A DNA stretch of 35,764 nucleotides from JAJPXC01 sp964517875 (GCA_964517875.1 CAZFEU010000018.1:1-35764); one strand, 5' to 3'; positions 5,648 to 14,205 are shown, numbered from the stretch's first letter. Numbers and translations are program-made. The notes: generated by a model not told the origin, from the sequence alone.

Positions 5648-8494
5648 ATGAAGAAGCCCAACCTCAAAGATATAAGACCAATACACACCGAAGATATAGT
5701 GGTGAGCCGCGCCCGCACCAACAACCTCCGCGACGTGAGCGTCACAATACCCCGCAACGAATTCACAGTCATAACAGGCGTCTCAGGTTCCGGAAAATCA
5801 TCGCTGGCATTCGACACCCTCTACGCCGAGGGTCAACGCCGATATGTGGAAAGCCTTTCTGCCTACGCCCGCCAATTTATGGGCAGAATGCAGAAACCTG
5901 AGTGCGACTTCATCAAGGGACTGCCACCGGCGATAGCTATCGAGCAAAAGGTCAATACACGCAATACTCGAAGCACAGTGGGCACGTCTACAGAAATCTA
6001 CGATTATCTTCGGCTGCTTTTCGGCCGCGTGGGCCACACTTACTCACCATTGACCGGCTGCGAAGTACGCCGCCATAGTGTCGACGACGTAGTCAACACG
6101 ATTACCTCATACCCCGAGGGCACACGCATTGCCGTGATTTCGCCCATATCGCTGCCCGATGGTCGAAAATTTTCCACACAATTAGGCATTTTCCTCAAGG
6201 AAGGTTTCTCACGCGTGATTCACAATGGTGAATTTAAGTTGATTGAGGATCTTATGGCCGATGATAATCTACCCGAGAACTCCGATGGCTATGACCTTGT
6301 GGTCGATCGTCTCGCAGTAGCTCACGAAGGTGATGAGATGAGCCGTCTTGCCGACTCTGTGGAGACAGCTTTCTTCGAAGGACACGACGCTATGTCGGTG
6401 CTCTTGTGGGATGCCGACGGAACGATACAACGACATGATTTCTCGACGCGCTTCGAGGCCGACGGCATCACTTTCATGGAGCCAAGCGACCTTATGTTCA
6501 ATTTCAACAATCCTTACGGCGCATGTCCACGATGCGAGGGTTTTGGACGCACCATTGGCATCGACGAAAGTCTGGTGATTCCAAATCCCGCGCTGTCGGT
6601 CTACGACGACGCTGTGATGCCCTGGAGAGGAGAGAAGATGAGCGAATGGAAGCGCGATCTGATACACGTAGCACCCCGCATTGGGTTCCCGATACACCGA
6701 CCTTACAATGAGCTCACGCAGCAACAAAAAGACCTGCTGTGGCATGGCAATTCTCAATTCCCAGGAATTGACGGCTTCTTCAAGATGGTGGAGAGCAACC
6801 TTCACAAGATTCAATATCGGGTGATGCTCGCCCGCTACCGCGGCAAGACCATCTGTCCTGAATGTAACGGCAACCGCCTGCGAAAGGAGGCCATGTATGT
6901 CAAGGTTGGGGGTGCTACCATAGCCGACTTGGTGAAGATGCCGGTAACACAACTGCGCCAGTGGTTTGCACAGCTCAACCTTAATGAGCATGATGCAGCT
7001 GTAGCCCGACGACTCCTCACCGAGATCAACTCACGATTGCAATTTCTCGACGAAGTCGGATTGGGCTACCTTACACTCGACCGACTCTCATCTACCTTGT
7101 CGGGAGGCGAGAGCCAGCGCATCAATCTTGCCACTTCGCTCGGCAGCTCGCTGGTGGGATCAATGTACATTCTCGACGAACCGTCAATAGGGCTCCATTC
7201 ACGCGACACCCAACGACTTATCGGTGTTTTGCGTCGTCTGCAAGGAATAGGCAACACCGTAATTGTAGTTGAGCACGATGAAGAAATAATGCGTGCCGCC
7301 GACAACATCATCGACGTTGGCCCGCTTGCCGGAAGCAATGGCGGAAATATTATATATCAAGGTCCGGTAAAGCGGCTGCTCGAAGGAAAAGATCAGGAAG
7401 CATCCCAAAGCCTCACTTGCGCTTACCTCACTCACGCAAAGTCGATACCGGTACCCGCACGACGCAGACGCTCCAACTCCTACATTGAGGTAAAAGGCGC
7501 TTCGGCCAACAACCTCAAAGGCATTGATGTGCGGTTTCCGCTGGGGATTCTCACAGTGGTGACCGGTGTTTCGGGGTCGGGTAAATCAACACTCGTTAAG
7601 GATATACTCTACAGAGCTATGGTGCGACAGCTCGGTGAACCGATTGATGCCCCCGGCGCACACCTGGGACTCGCAGGAGATACGTCGCGTATCTCAGCAA
7701 TAGAATTTGTCGACCAGAATCCCATTGGCAAGTCATCGCGAAGCAACCCTGCTACCTATCTCAAAGCCTACGATGAGATACGTGCCTTGTTTGCCGACCA
7801 GCAAGCATCAGTGCAGATGGGATTCACTCCCGCCTACTTCTCATTCAATGCCGAAGGGGGTCGATGCGAGGAGTGCAAAGGGGAAGGCACAATCACCATC
7901 GAGATGCAGTTCATGGCCGACATCACTGTCACATGCGAGGAGTGCCAGGGGCAGCGCTTTAAGCGCGATGTACTGGCCGTAACCTACCGCGGCAAGAATA
8001 TCAATGATGTGCTCAACCTCACAGTCGACGAGGCCATCGAATTTTTTGGACAAGGAGAAGGCTCAACAGAGCGTAAAATCGTTAAACGGCTCAAACCGCT
8101 GCAAGACGTAGGTCTGGGTTATATCAAGCTCGGCCAATCATCATCGACACTCTCCGGTGGTGAAAACCAGCGAGTGAAGCTTGCCTACTTCCTTGCGCAA
8201 GAGAAACCTCAACCCACAATGTTCATCTTTGACGAACCTACCACCGGACTTCATTTCCACGACATCAGCACATTGATGGATTCGTTCAACCGACTGATCG
8301 ACAAAGGTCACACTGTCATCATCATTGAGCACAACATGGATGTGATAAAGTGTGCCGACCACATCATCGACATCGGACCCGAGGGTGGCGAAGCAGGAGG
8401 CGAGGTGGTAGCCATCGGCACACCCGAACAAATTGCGGCTTCACCACAGAGCTACACCGGCCGCTATCTCAAGGAGAAACTGGCCGAGGCTTAA
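5648..8494 (+). CDS. uvrA: UvrA family excinuclease ABC subunit A
   Basis: A 948-residue protein, near the usual 940 for UvrA. UvrA is the damage-sensing dimer of nucleotide excision repair that loads UvrB. Two ABC ATPase halves are seen: Walker A GVSGSGKSSL at about residue 48 and GVSGSGKSTL near 640, and signatures LSGGESQRI near 485 and LSGGENQRV near 832. The C-terminal zinc module is complete (CEECKGEG ... CEECQGQR), as is CPECNGNR at about 400. In the N-terminal zinc module only CPRC (about 295) remains; the preceding CxxC pair is replaced by ADGITFMEP. The sequence before CPECNGNR (LHKIQYRVMLARYRGKT) is unlike E. coli UvrA, so this may be a second-type UvrA; transport-related paralogues are less likely. 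Confidence 0.9.
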   Translation: MKKPNLKDIRPIHTEDIVVSRARTNNLRDVSVTIPRNEFTVITGVSGSGKSSLAFDTLYAEGQRRYVESLSAYARQFMGRMQKPECDFIKGLPPAIAIEQKVNTRNTRSTVGTSTEIYDYLRLLFGRVGHTYSPLTGCEVRRHSVDDVVNTITSYPEGTRIAVISPISLPDGRKFSTQLGIFLKEGFSRVIHNGEFKLIEDLMADDNLPENSDGYDLVVDRLAVAHEGDEMSRLADSVETAFFEGHDAMSVLLWDADGTIQRHDFSTRFEADGITFMEPSDLMFNFNNPYGACPRCEGFGRTIGIDESLVIPNPALSVYDDAVMPWRGEKMSEWKRDLIHVAPRIGFPIHRPYNELTQQQKDLLWHGNSQFPGIDGFFKMVESNLHKIQYRVMLARYRGKTICPECNGNRLRKEAMYVKVGGATIADLVKMPVTQLRQWFAQLNLNEHDAAVARRLLTEINSRLQFLDEVGLGYLTLDRLSSTLSGGESQRINLATSLGSSLVGSMYILDEPSIGLHSRDTQRLIGVLRRLQGIGNTVIVVEHDEEIMRAADNIIDVGPLAGSNGGNIIYQGPVKRLLEGKDQEASQSLTCAYLTHAKSIPVPARRRRSNSYIEVKGASANNLKGIDVRFPLGILTVVTGVSGSGKSTLVKDILYRAMVRQLGEPIDAPGAHLGLAGDTSRISAIEFVDQNPIGKSSRSNPATYLKAYDEIRALFADQQASVQMGFTPAYFSFNAEGGRCEECKGEGTITIEMQFMADITVTCEECQGQRFKRDVLAVTYRGKNINDVLNLTVDEAIEFFGQGEGSTERKIVKRLKPLQDVGLGYIKLGQSSSTLSGGENQRVKLAYFLAQEKPQPTMFIFDEPTTGLHFHDISTLMDSFNRLIDKGHTVIIIEHNMDVIKCADHIIDIGPEGGEAGGEVVAIGTPEQIAASPQSYTGRYLKEKLAEA

Positions 8495-8540
8495 CCATCG
8501 TTAACATTGGTGTGCATGCATTTATGCCCTACCCCACCGA

Positions 8541-8548
8541 TACCTTTG
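8541..8548 (+). promoter_or_regulatory. -7 promoter box of the small gene at 8583
   Basis: TACCTTTG, a perfect TAnnTTTG, 34 bases before the start codon of the 66-residue ORF. It argues that this ORF is expressed in its own right. Confidence 0.55.
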
Positions 8549-8582
8549 CGGTGTAGTATTAACCACCAATCCTCTCACCATT

Positions 8583-8783
8583 ATGAACTCAACGATAGTA
8601 CTAAGTTCCCGCGTGATTAACACAATCAAGTCGCTCCCCGAGGGTGAAAGCGCCATCATAGCACGAGCCTTGGCCGACGAGATGCTTTTCGGGGCCCCAA
8701 CATTTGAACTCACTCCCGTACAACAGATAGCCTTCGCCATGATTCGCCACTATGTAATACGCGATACACGTCGTGCACAATGA
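8583..8783 (+). CDS. Small protein of unknown function (66 residues)
   Basis: MNSTIVLSSRVINTIKSLPE is followed by an Ala-rich helix (IIARALADEMLF) and a basic C-terminus (HYVIRDTRRAQ). No membrane segment or signal peptide is seen and I do not recognise the family. Support for a real gene is the perfect -7 box 34 bases upstream, an ATG start in a clean leader, and codon usage like its neighbours. The alternating hydrophobic pattern suggests a small all-helical cytoplasmic protein, perhaps a dimeric regulator or a partner of a larger protein; this is only inference. It lies between uvrA and an envelope-modification pair, with no overlap with either. Confidence 0.65.
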   Translation: MNSTIVLSSRVINTIKSLPEGESAIIARALADEMLFGAPTFELTPVQQIAFAMIRHYVIRDTRRAQ

Positions 8784-8858
8784 GAGCAACCAACCGATAA
8801 GAGATATTAATCACCATATTTACGCAGTCTCTAAGATTTTTCCCGAAATTCATCGTCA

Positions 8859-8893
8859 TTTGACTTGAATTTGCTGGAAATGGAGTATCTTTG
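8859..8893 (+). promoter_or_regulatory. Promoter of the SGNH/MBOAT operon
   Basis: -33 TTTG at 8859-8862 and a perfect -7 box TATCTTTG at 8886-8893, 23 bases apart (consensus 19-21). It overlaps an in-frame TTG at 8891 and so supports the downstream ATG at 8921 as the true start. Confidence 0.6.
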
Positions 8894-8920
8894 GGGTCAA
8901 CTTCACCTCAACACCCCACC

Positions 8921-9721
8921 ATGAGACGCGGTTACCTGGGCCTATGGGCCATACTTGTCATTACATTTGCCGTCGTGCTGCTCGCATCGCAGCACGATAG
9001 CATAGCATTCGCATCATATCAGCTGAAAACTACATCGCTATGGAGCGAAATATTCGACACACCCCAGGGTAAAGCCGACGAAGCATCATCAACACTTACT
9101 ACCGAAGAAATACTGGCGATATCACAAACCCAGATAAAGGAGGTGGAAACCGACACTCTGCCCAAGCGCATACTCTTTATTGGTGACTCAATGCTTGAGG
9201 GCCTGTACCCGCGACTTGCAGCCTATGCCAAGGAAAACGGCCACTCGCTCTATTGCGTAATATGGTATAGCTCCACTTCTAAAGTATGGGGCGAATCGAC
9301 TCGAATACCTGAATTCATCAAAAAATTTGAGCCTGACTACGTATTTATCAGCCTCGGCGCTAATGAGCTTTTCGTAAAGGATATTGAGAAACAGCGCGAC
9401 AAGTATGTGAAAAAAATCCTCAGCGAAATCGAGCCCATACCTTATGTGTGGATTGGCCCACCCAACTGGAAGGAGGATACCGGCATCAACCGCCTTATAG
9501 CCAGCAACGCAGCTCCCGGCACATTCTTCTTGAGCGACGGTATGCACTTCGACCGAAGCAGCGATGGAGCTCACCCCACACGCTCATCAGCGGCATTGTG
9601 GATGGACTCTGTGGCTCGATGGATGCCGCTACACTGCTCCCACCCAATCAAAATGAGCACCCCTCACCAGCAGAGCGCACGCGCCGACAGGGTGGTGGTG
9701 CTTCAACCTACCGACAAATGA
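8921..9721 (+). CDS. SGNH/GDSL-type hydrolase or acyl-transfer partner, membrane anchored
   Basis: 266 residues from ATG 8921. One N-terminal membrane helix (LGLWAILVITFAVVLLAS) precedes a periplasmic SGNH domain. Block I is FIGDSMLEG with the nucleophile Ser, block III is SLGANELF, and block V is DGAHPTRSS with the Asp-x-x-His pair. Enzymes of this type next to an MBOAT protein (as PatA/PatB, or AlgI with AlgJ/AlgX) acetylate extracellular polymers such as polysaccharide or peptidoglycan. The stop overlaps the MBOAT start (ATGA), so both are coupled. The acceptor polymer cannot be deduced, because no polysaccharide genes lie nearby. Confidence 0.85.
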   Translation: MRRGYLGLWAILVITFAVVLLASQHDSIAFASYQLKTTSLWSEIFDTPQGKADEASSTLTTEEILAISQTQIKEVETDTLPKRILFIGDSMLEGLYPRLAAYAKENGHSLYCVIWYSSTSKVWGESTRIPEFIKKFEPDYVFISLGANELFVKDIEKQRDKYVKKILSEIEPIPYVWIGPPNWKEDTGINRLIASNAAPGTFFLSDGMHFDRSSDGAHPTRSSAALWMDSVARWMPLHCSHPIKMSTPHQQSARADRVVVLQPTDK

Positions 9722-11187
9722 TGCAGCACGTCTGGGAAAACATATTATACCACTTGCAGTATCGCCCAGATGCGCCGATGATATTCTCGAGCGCATTATT
9801 CTGGTGCCTGTTTATCGTGCTGATGCCCCTCTACGCCATGATTAAACGCCACCGCACCCAGATGGTGATCTTCATTGTGGCATTCTCGCTTTACTTCTAC
9901 TACAAGTCAAGTGGATGGTTCTTCCTGCTCCTTGTGTGCACTTCGCTTGTCGACTGGCTTTTATCTCGATTGTTGGTAAAACTTAAGTCGACGGCTGCCC
10001 GACGCTGGTGTGTGACACTATCGATAATCACATCGTTGAGCGTGCTTGGATATTTTAAGTATGCCAACTTCTTCTTATGGAACTGGAATCAGATGGTGGA
10101 GGGCAATTTTCAGCCACTCGACATCATCCTGCCGGTGGGTATTTCGTTTTATACCTTCCAATCAATCAGCTATATAGTTGATGTATACAAGGGCCGCGTG
10201 GAGCCTACCTCGCGATGGATCGACTATATTTTCTTCCTATCATTCTTCCCTGCACTGGTGGCTGGCCCGATAGTACGCGCCGATTACTTCCTGCCGCAGC
10301 TGCGCAACAACCACCGCCCCACAAAAGCTGAGATTTATTGGGGATTTTGGCTCATTATCGTGGGAATAATCAAGAAAGCAGTCATTGCCGATTACATATG
10401 TCAGTACAACGACTTGATTTTTGCTGAGCCTACGGGTTACACCGGGTTCGAAAGCCTGATGGGCGCCGTGGGCTACACAGTGCAAATCTACTGCGACTTC
10501 TCAGGCTACTCCGATATGGCCATAGGTATAGCCCTGATAATGGGATTCAGGCTTGGCATCAACTTCAACTTCCCATATAAGGCCCGCAACCTCACCGACT
10601 TCTGGCGGCGATGGCACATCTCATTGTCGTCGTGGCTCCGCGACTACCTGTACATACCCCTTGGGGGCAACCGCAAAGGCACCCTGCGCATGTATGTCAA
10701 CAATTTCCTGACCATGCTCATCGGCGGATTGTGGCATGGTGCAGCATGGAAATTCGTGTTCTGGGGCGCTATGCACGGTGTTGGTTTGGCCGTGCACAAG
10801 GCATGCCGTCCGGTGCTCAAACTCATACCCGACACATGGCCGGTAAAAGTAGTGAGCTGGAGCTTAACAATGCTTTATGTATCACTGTTGTGGGTGTTCT
10901 TCCGTGCCAACGACTGGACCGACGCTTGGCTGATAATCGACAACATTTTCACCAACTTCCAGTCGGCCACAATCATTCCATTCTTTCAAGCTCGTGCCAC
11001 TTGGGCAGTAATGGTGGCCATCATCGTGGTGTCACACTCGCTCCCTACACATTGGGTTACAGCCATGGGGCGCGGATTCGTTCGCTCCAACTGGCTTGTG
11101 AAACTACTGGTTTTTGTCATCACAGTGCAGCTGGTCATCGAGTTTATGAGCGCAGAGGTGATGCCCTTTATTTACTTCCAGTTCTAA
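9718..11187 (+). CDS. MBOAT family membrane-bound O-acyltransferase (AlgI-like)
   Basis: 489 residues from ATG 9718 (MMQHVWENI), the ATGA overlap with the hydrolase stop. The frame is open further upstream, but that part is inside the hydrolase gene and lacks membrane helices. About ten hydrophobic segments are visible. Family motifs are PVGISFYTFQSISYIVDVY, FFPALVAGPI, NLTDFWRRWHISLSSWL and GGLWHGAAWKFVFWG, the last with the invariant catalytic His. The protein moves acyl groups from the cytoplasm across the membrane to the partner hydrolase domain. DltB is related, but there are no dlt genes here, so an AlgI/PatA-like role is more likely. Confidence 0.93.
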   Translation: MMQHVWENILYHLQYRPDAPMIFSSALFWCLFIVLMPLYAMIKRHRTQMVIFIVAFSLYFYYKSSGWFFLLLVCTSLVDWLLSRLLVKLKSTAARRWCVTLSIITSLSVLGYFKYANFFLWNWNQMVEGNFQPLDIILPVGISFYTFQSISYIVDVYKGRVEPTSRWIDYIFFLSFFPALVAGPIVRADYFLPQLRNNHRPTKAEIYWGFWLIIVGIIKKAVIADYICQYNDLIFAEPTGYTGFESLMGAVGYTVQIYCDFSGYSDMAIGIALIMGFRLGINFNFPYKARNLTDFWRRWHISLSSWLRDYLYIPLGGNRKGTLRMYVNNFLTMLIGGLWHGAAWKFVFWGAMHGVGLAVHKACRPVLKLIPDTWPVKVVSWSLTMLYVSLLWVFFRANDWTDAWLIIDNIFTNFQSATIIPFFQARATWAVMVAIIVVSHSLPTHWVTAMGRGFVRSNWLVKLLVFVITVQLVIEFMSAEVMPFIYFQF

Positions 11188-11585
11188 CGCAGACGGTCGG
11201 CGGCACGGAGCAGCTTCTGGTCAGCTATGATGCGGCGGTAAGCCCAAATGGCAGTAATGAATGCCACCACAAAGAGTGCGCAACCGCCGATAGCAAGATT
11301 CACATCCTCATAGTTCAGATAAGCGCTCGTAGCTCCTGTAAAAAATGACACTACCATCAGGAAGATTCCCAGCAGTGTGATGAACCGTTGGCGAGGCATA
11401 TTATTGAACATGAATATCGCCACAAGCAGCAACACCGCTGTAGTGATGTTAAGCACCAGGAACACCGTGAGCTCAGAAGGCATCACAAGGTCAGACCCGG
11501 ATGTGGCGAAAGGAATGAAGCACACTATTGCCATGCAAAGTGCGGAGATGAAGAGGAGTACTGATTGCCAGCGCTGTATTACCAT
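11184..11585 (-). CDS. DUF4293 family membrane protein
   Basis: A 133-residue protein with four hydrophobic segments (SVLLFISALCMAIVCFIPFA, VFLVLNITTAVLLLVAIFMF, LLGIFLMVVSFFTGATSAYL, LAIGGCALFVVAFITAIWAY). The start MVIQRWQSV resembles the MIQRIQ opening of Bacteroidetes DUF4293 proteins; assignment is from memory. Function is unknown. It lies 19 bases downstream of the TPR gene on the same strand and so likely shares its transcript. Its 3' end overlaps the convergent MBOAT gene by 4 bases, so no terminator fits between them. Confidence 0.8.
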   Translation of the reverse strand: MVIQRWQSVLLFISALCMAIVCFIPFATSGSDLVMPSELTVFLVLNITTAVLLLVAIFMFNNMPRQRFITLLGIFLMVVSFFTGATSAYLNYEDVNLAIGGCALFVVAFITAIWAYRRIIADQKLLRAADRLR

Positions 11586-11604
11586 AATTAGAATTATTTA
11601 GTGG

Positions 11605-13800
11605 TTATTTTTGAGTATATCGTATGTGGTCAAGGATAAGAGGCGGGAGCATCGGATCAACCCCCATCACCGAGAGTGAACCGGCATCGGCAGTGAAAGC
11701 CTTGATGAAGCTTGATATGTCACCATCCTTCATATCTATATATAAGCGGTAGAAGTTAATAGCGTCCGACATTCTGCGGCTCACAAGCGCAAGGTGCCCC
11801 ATGTTGAGATAGTCATCGGCTGTGGGCTCGTTTTGCAGTATGCGCTTATAGTATGTTTCGGCCTGATCCAACTGCCGGCTGCGCAGCAAGCTCCACGCCA
11901 ATGGGCGTAAAGCTTTGTGCGATTTCTCATCGAGCACATCCACCTTATAGAAATATTCAGCCGCTTCCTTATCCTTACCAAGCTCCAGCAGAGTATAGCC
12001 GATATTCATGGCCAGTTTAAGGTCGTCGGGCTGTGACTTTTCTATTTCACGGTAGTAATGTAAAGCTTCAGCGGGGTTGCCGGCCATACGATGGCTTGCA
12101 GCGAGCCGACTGATAGTCCAACGGTTGTTACTGTCAATTAGCGCAGCCTGATTATAGCAATCAATAGCTTGCAGATACAACCCCATTCGCTGATAGCAAT
12201 ATCCCATCTGCTGGAAATTCTGCTCAGTTGCCTCACCTATGTCGCGCAGACGAGTCAGAAGTTTTATCACCGATTCCCATTGCTGGCCCTTAAGTCCAAG
12301 ATTAACAAGGAGCAACAACGTGTCAACATCATCAACGTCGGGACGTAACACCCCTATGTCATTCAGGTATATATCCCCATCGAATGGGTCGGTGAAGTCG
12401 CGCTTGCGACGATAAAGACGGAAGAAACGATATATATCGTGAATGAAGTCAGCTGCGTCACTACGGCGACTATCGCGCTCGGTAGTGAGCGATGCGAGCT
12501 TCAACTCCTCAATCTGCTGCGACTGAGCAGCCAAGTGCGAACTCAACGCACGTTTCTGCGCATCGGGGAGCGATCCCATCGACAAGCCGAGCGAGAATTT
12601 GTCACTGTCGCACATGCCTGGTGACATCTCTATGAGGTCGAGCAGCTCACGATTGTCGCTAAGGTGCTGTAAGTGACTATTGTCAGGGTCAAAAGCTCTG
12701 AACCAATTGGACACATCGTGAAAAAACGGGTATGATTTAAGCTGAGCGAAAGCCCCCATCATCACATCGGCACCTTGTTCGTGCAACTCGGATATTTCCC
12801 TCAGCTTAGCGCCTATGCCACTACGGTCCCACATATCATTCCACTCGGGGTTCTCCTCAAGGCTCTCAACGTCAAGTCCGTCGAGCTCGTTGATTTTCTT
12901 AGCTATATCGGGGCGCAGCTTCATAATCTGAGGTATAACCTCGTCATTGAGCTTACGGGTTATGCGATCGGTGTCGAGGGCCACGCGTAATTCGATGTAC
13001 ACATTGCGCACATCGGTTGACCACGATGTTGTGTCGCGCAACGCTTCAATTGTATCCTTAATCGACTGCTGCACCGGGCGGTGAGGATGAGCCGCGATGC
13101 CTATAACGGCTGCCGTAAGCGCCACCATTGCCATGCGACTTGACGTGGAGTCGCGGTAGGCACCAAGCAACAGCTGCAAGCGTCGCGGGTCATTATATTG
13201 CATCTGGCCGAGCATCAGAGCGCCCAGCAGCATACGTTTGAATTTGTCGTCAAACGATGCGTCGTGCAAAGCCTCATCAATAGCCCGTGTAGTATCATCA
13301 TTGAGGGGAAACGACACCCACACACGGTCGAATATCCGCTTCTCCACAGCCTCAATTGTTCGACGACTCACATCGCCATTCGACGACTTACCATCGGCAA
13401 TGATATCGAGCAATGACCCCGTGGAGCGCAACTCGCGTAGCTTCTCGAGGAGCGCAGCGATGGTGTCGGCTGTCTGCCTCCCCTCGTAGCGTAGAGTGTT
13501 GAAGTAGCTCGTAGGAGTATCGATCATCACCACACGCCGGCGCAAGATATCGAGTAGCGTATACAGTTTTTCCTGCAATGCCAAGTACAGCTCCTGCCGC
13601 CCGGGATCGTCAGCACCTTTGGCCGCGTAGTCAAGCATCATGCGGTAGGATTGCTCCTGTGATTTAAGCTTCTCCGTGAGCTCCCACCACAACTTGCCTT
13701 CCGACAAGGAGATAAGCGTGGAGTAAGCGTCATAGAGACGGCCATCGGCTATGGCTGAGGCAACATCATTGCATGTGGATAATATCTGTTCGTTGGTCAT
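11605..13800 (-). CDS. Large tetratricopeptide repeat protein
   Basis: A 731-residue protein without signal peptide or clear membrane helix, so probably cytoplasmic. The first 450 residues are mostly helical and unrecognised, with a conserved-looking DGDIYLNDIGVLRPDVDD near residue 475. From about 500 to 690 there are TPR units with the usual pattern: FQQMGYCYQRMGLYLQAIDC, ALHYYREIEKSQPDDLKLAM, AEYFYKVDVLDEKSHKAL, AETYYKRILQNEPTADDYL. TPRs bind partner proteins; the partner is unknown. It precedes the DUF4293 gene by 19 bases and is transcribed from 13820-13853, divergently from the RNA candidate at 13919. Confidence 0.85.
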   Translation of the reverse strand: MTNEQILSTCNDVASAIADGRLYDAYSTLISLSEGKLWWELTEKLKSQEQSYRMMLDYAAKGADDPGRQELYLALQEKLYTLLDILRRRVVMIDTPTSYFNTLRYEGRQTADTIAALLEKLRELRSTGSLLDIIADGKSSNGDVSRRTIEAVEKRIFDRVWVSFPLNDDTTRAIDEALHDASFDDKFKRMLLGALMLGQMQYNDPRRLQLLLGAYRDSTSSRMAMVALTAAVIGIAAHPHRPVQQSIKDTIEALRDTTSWSTDVRNVYIELRVALDTDRITRKLNDEVIPQIMKLRPDIAKKINELDGLDVESLEENPEWNDMWDRSGIGAKLREISELHEQGADVMMGAFAQLKSYPFFHDVSNWFRAFDPDNSHLQHLSDNRELLDLIEMSPGMCDSDKFSLGLSMGSLPDAQKRALSSHLAAQSQQIEELKLASLTTERDSRRSDAADFIHDIYRFFRLYRRKRDFTDPFDGDIYLNDIGVLRPDVDDVDTLLLLVNLGLKGQQWESVIKLLTRLRDIGEATEQNFQQMGYCYQRMGLYLQAIDCYNQAALIDSNNRWTISRLAASHRMAGNPAEALHYYREIEKSQPDDLKLAMNIGYTLLELGKDKEAAEYFYKVDVLDEKSHKALRPLAWSLLRSRQLDQAETYYKRILQNEPTADDYLNMGHLALVSRRMSDAINFYRLYIDMKDGDISSFIKAFTADAGSLSVMGVDPMLPPLILDHIRYTQK

Positions 13801-13819
13801 GTCAATTCAATATTGTATG

Positions 13820-13853
13820 CAAATATAATAAACGTATCATAACCCAATGCAAA
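13820..13853 (-). promoter_or_regulatory. Promoter of the TPR gene
   Basis: On the minus strand, -33 TTTG (13850-13853) and perfect -7 box TATATTTG (13820-13827), 22 bases apart. The -7 box is 19 bases from the start codon, so the leader is very short. Confidence 0.65.
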
Positions 13854-13880
13854 GATTGTGCCAAAAAAACGTGTCCACAA

Positions 13881-13912
13881 TTTGGCAAATTCAACCATTT
13901 GATGTAAATTTG
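13881..13912 (+). promoter_or_regulatory. Consensus promoter of the structured RNA candidate
   Basis: -33 TTTG (13881-13884), a 20-base spacer and perfect -7 box TAAATTTG (13905-13912): the full Bacteroidetes consensus TTTG-N19-21-TAnnTTTG. It predicts transcription from about 13917-13921. Confidence 0.8.
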
Positions 13913-13918
13913 CGTTAT

Positions 13919-14205
13919 AAAAACAAAGCCGGAGAGCCGGCAACCACTTCTACCGAACAAATGTATACCACATCAAAGTAGATTGGGAAACTCATCAAAT
14001 TACATGAAATGCCGAGACAAGCTTAGCCGTCTGATGGCGGGCCCCATCCCTCCACCATGGAGGGAAGTTCCAGATGAACCCAGGCGGATTACAAAGGATG
14101 GCGAGCACTCAAATCCTGTCAGTCGGAGTTTCATCGCATCCTTTGATGTGGCACTTATAAGAGGAGAATCAAAATTCAATTTTGATTCTCCTCTTTCTAT
14201 TTTCC
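13919..14205 (+). ncRNA. Candidate structured non-coding RNA with own promoter and terminator
   Basis: The region between a consensus promoter and a strong terminator has no convincing gene but strong nested pairing. At the 5' end is a hairpin GCCGG-AGAG-CCGGC (13928-13941). The core closes with an 11-bp stem CCACATCAAAG/CTTTGATGTGG (13968-13978 with 14141-14151), then GAAACTC/GAGTTTC (13987-13993 with 14126-14132), then CCGAGACA/TGTC-AG-TCGG (14012-14019 with 14117-14126). Inside are small hairpins CCGTC/GGCGG, CCCTCCA/TGGAGGG (14048-14064) and GTTC/GAAC, plus a possible GGATT/AATCC. The core is 184 bases. It lacks the marker sequences of RNase P RNA, tmRNA and SRP RNA that I know. It may be a divergent 6S RNA, given its size, or a new class. 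Confidence 0.7.
14160..14205 (+). terminator. Terminator of the RNA candidate
   Basis: A perfect 17-bp inverted repeat, left arm 14160-14176 (AGAGGAGAATCAAAATT) and right arm 14178-14194, followed by TTCTATTTTCCTT. It ends the RNA unit and separates it from the peptidase gene, which has its own promoter at 14282. Confidence 0.88.

Noticed and set aside
6269..6991. Minus-strand frame (240 codons) opposite uvrA
   Set aside because: Shadow of the UvrA coding frame; composition is unlike a real protein.
9448..9717. Longer N-terminus for the MBOAT protein
   Set aside because: It lies inside the SGNH gene in another frame, lacks membrane helices, and the ATGA overlap gives the better start.
10611..11348. 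Plus-strand frame (245 codons) overlapping MBOAT and DUF4293 genes
   Set aside because: The MBOAT frame has intact membrane helices and motifs; this one has neither and crosses the convergent gene.
13919..14205. RNase P RNA, tmRNA or SRP RNA
   Set aside because: The GAGGAAAGTCC block of RNase P RNA, tRNA-like ends of tmRNA and GGAAGGAAGCAGC-type loop of SRP RNA are absent. A divergent form remains possible.
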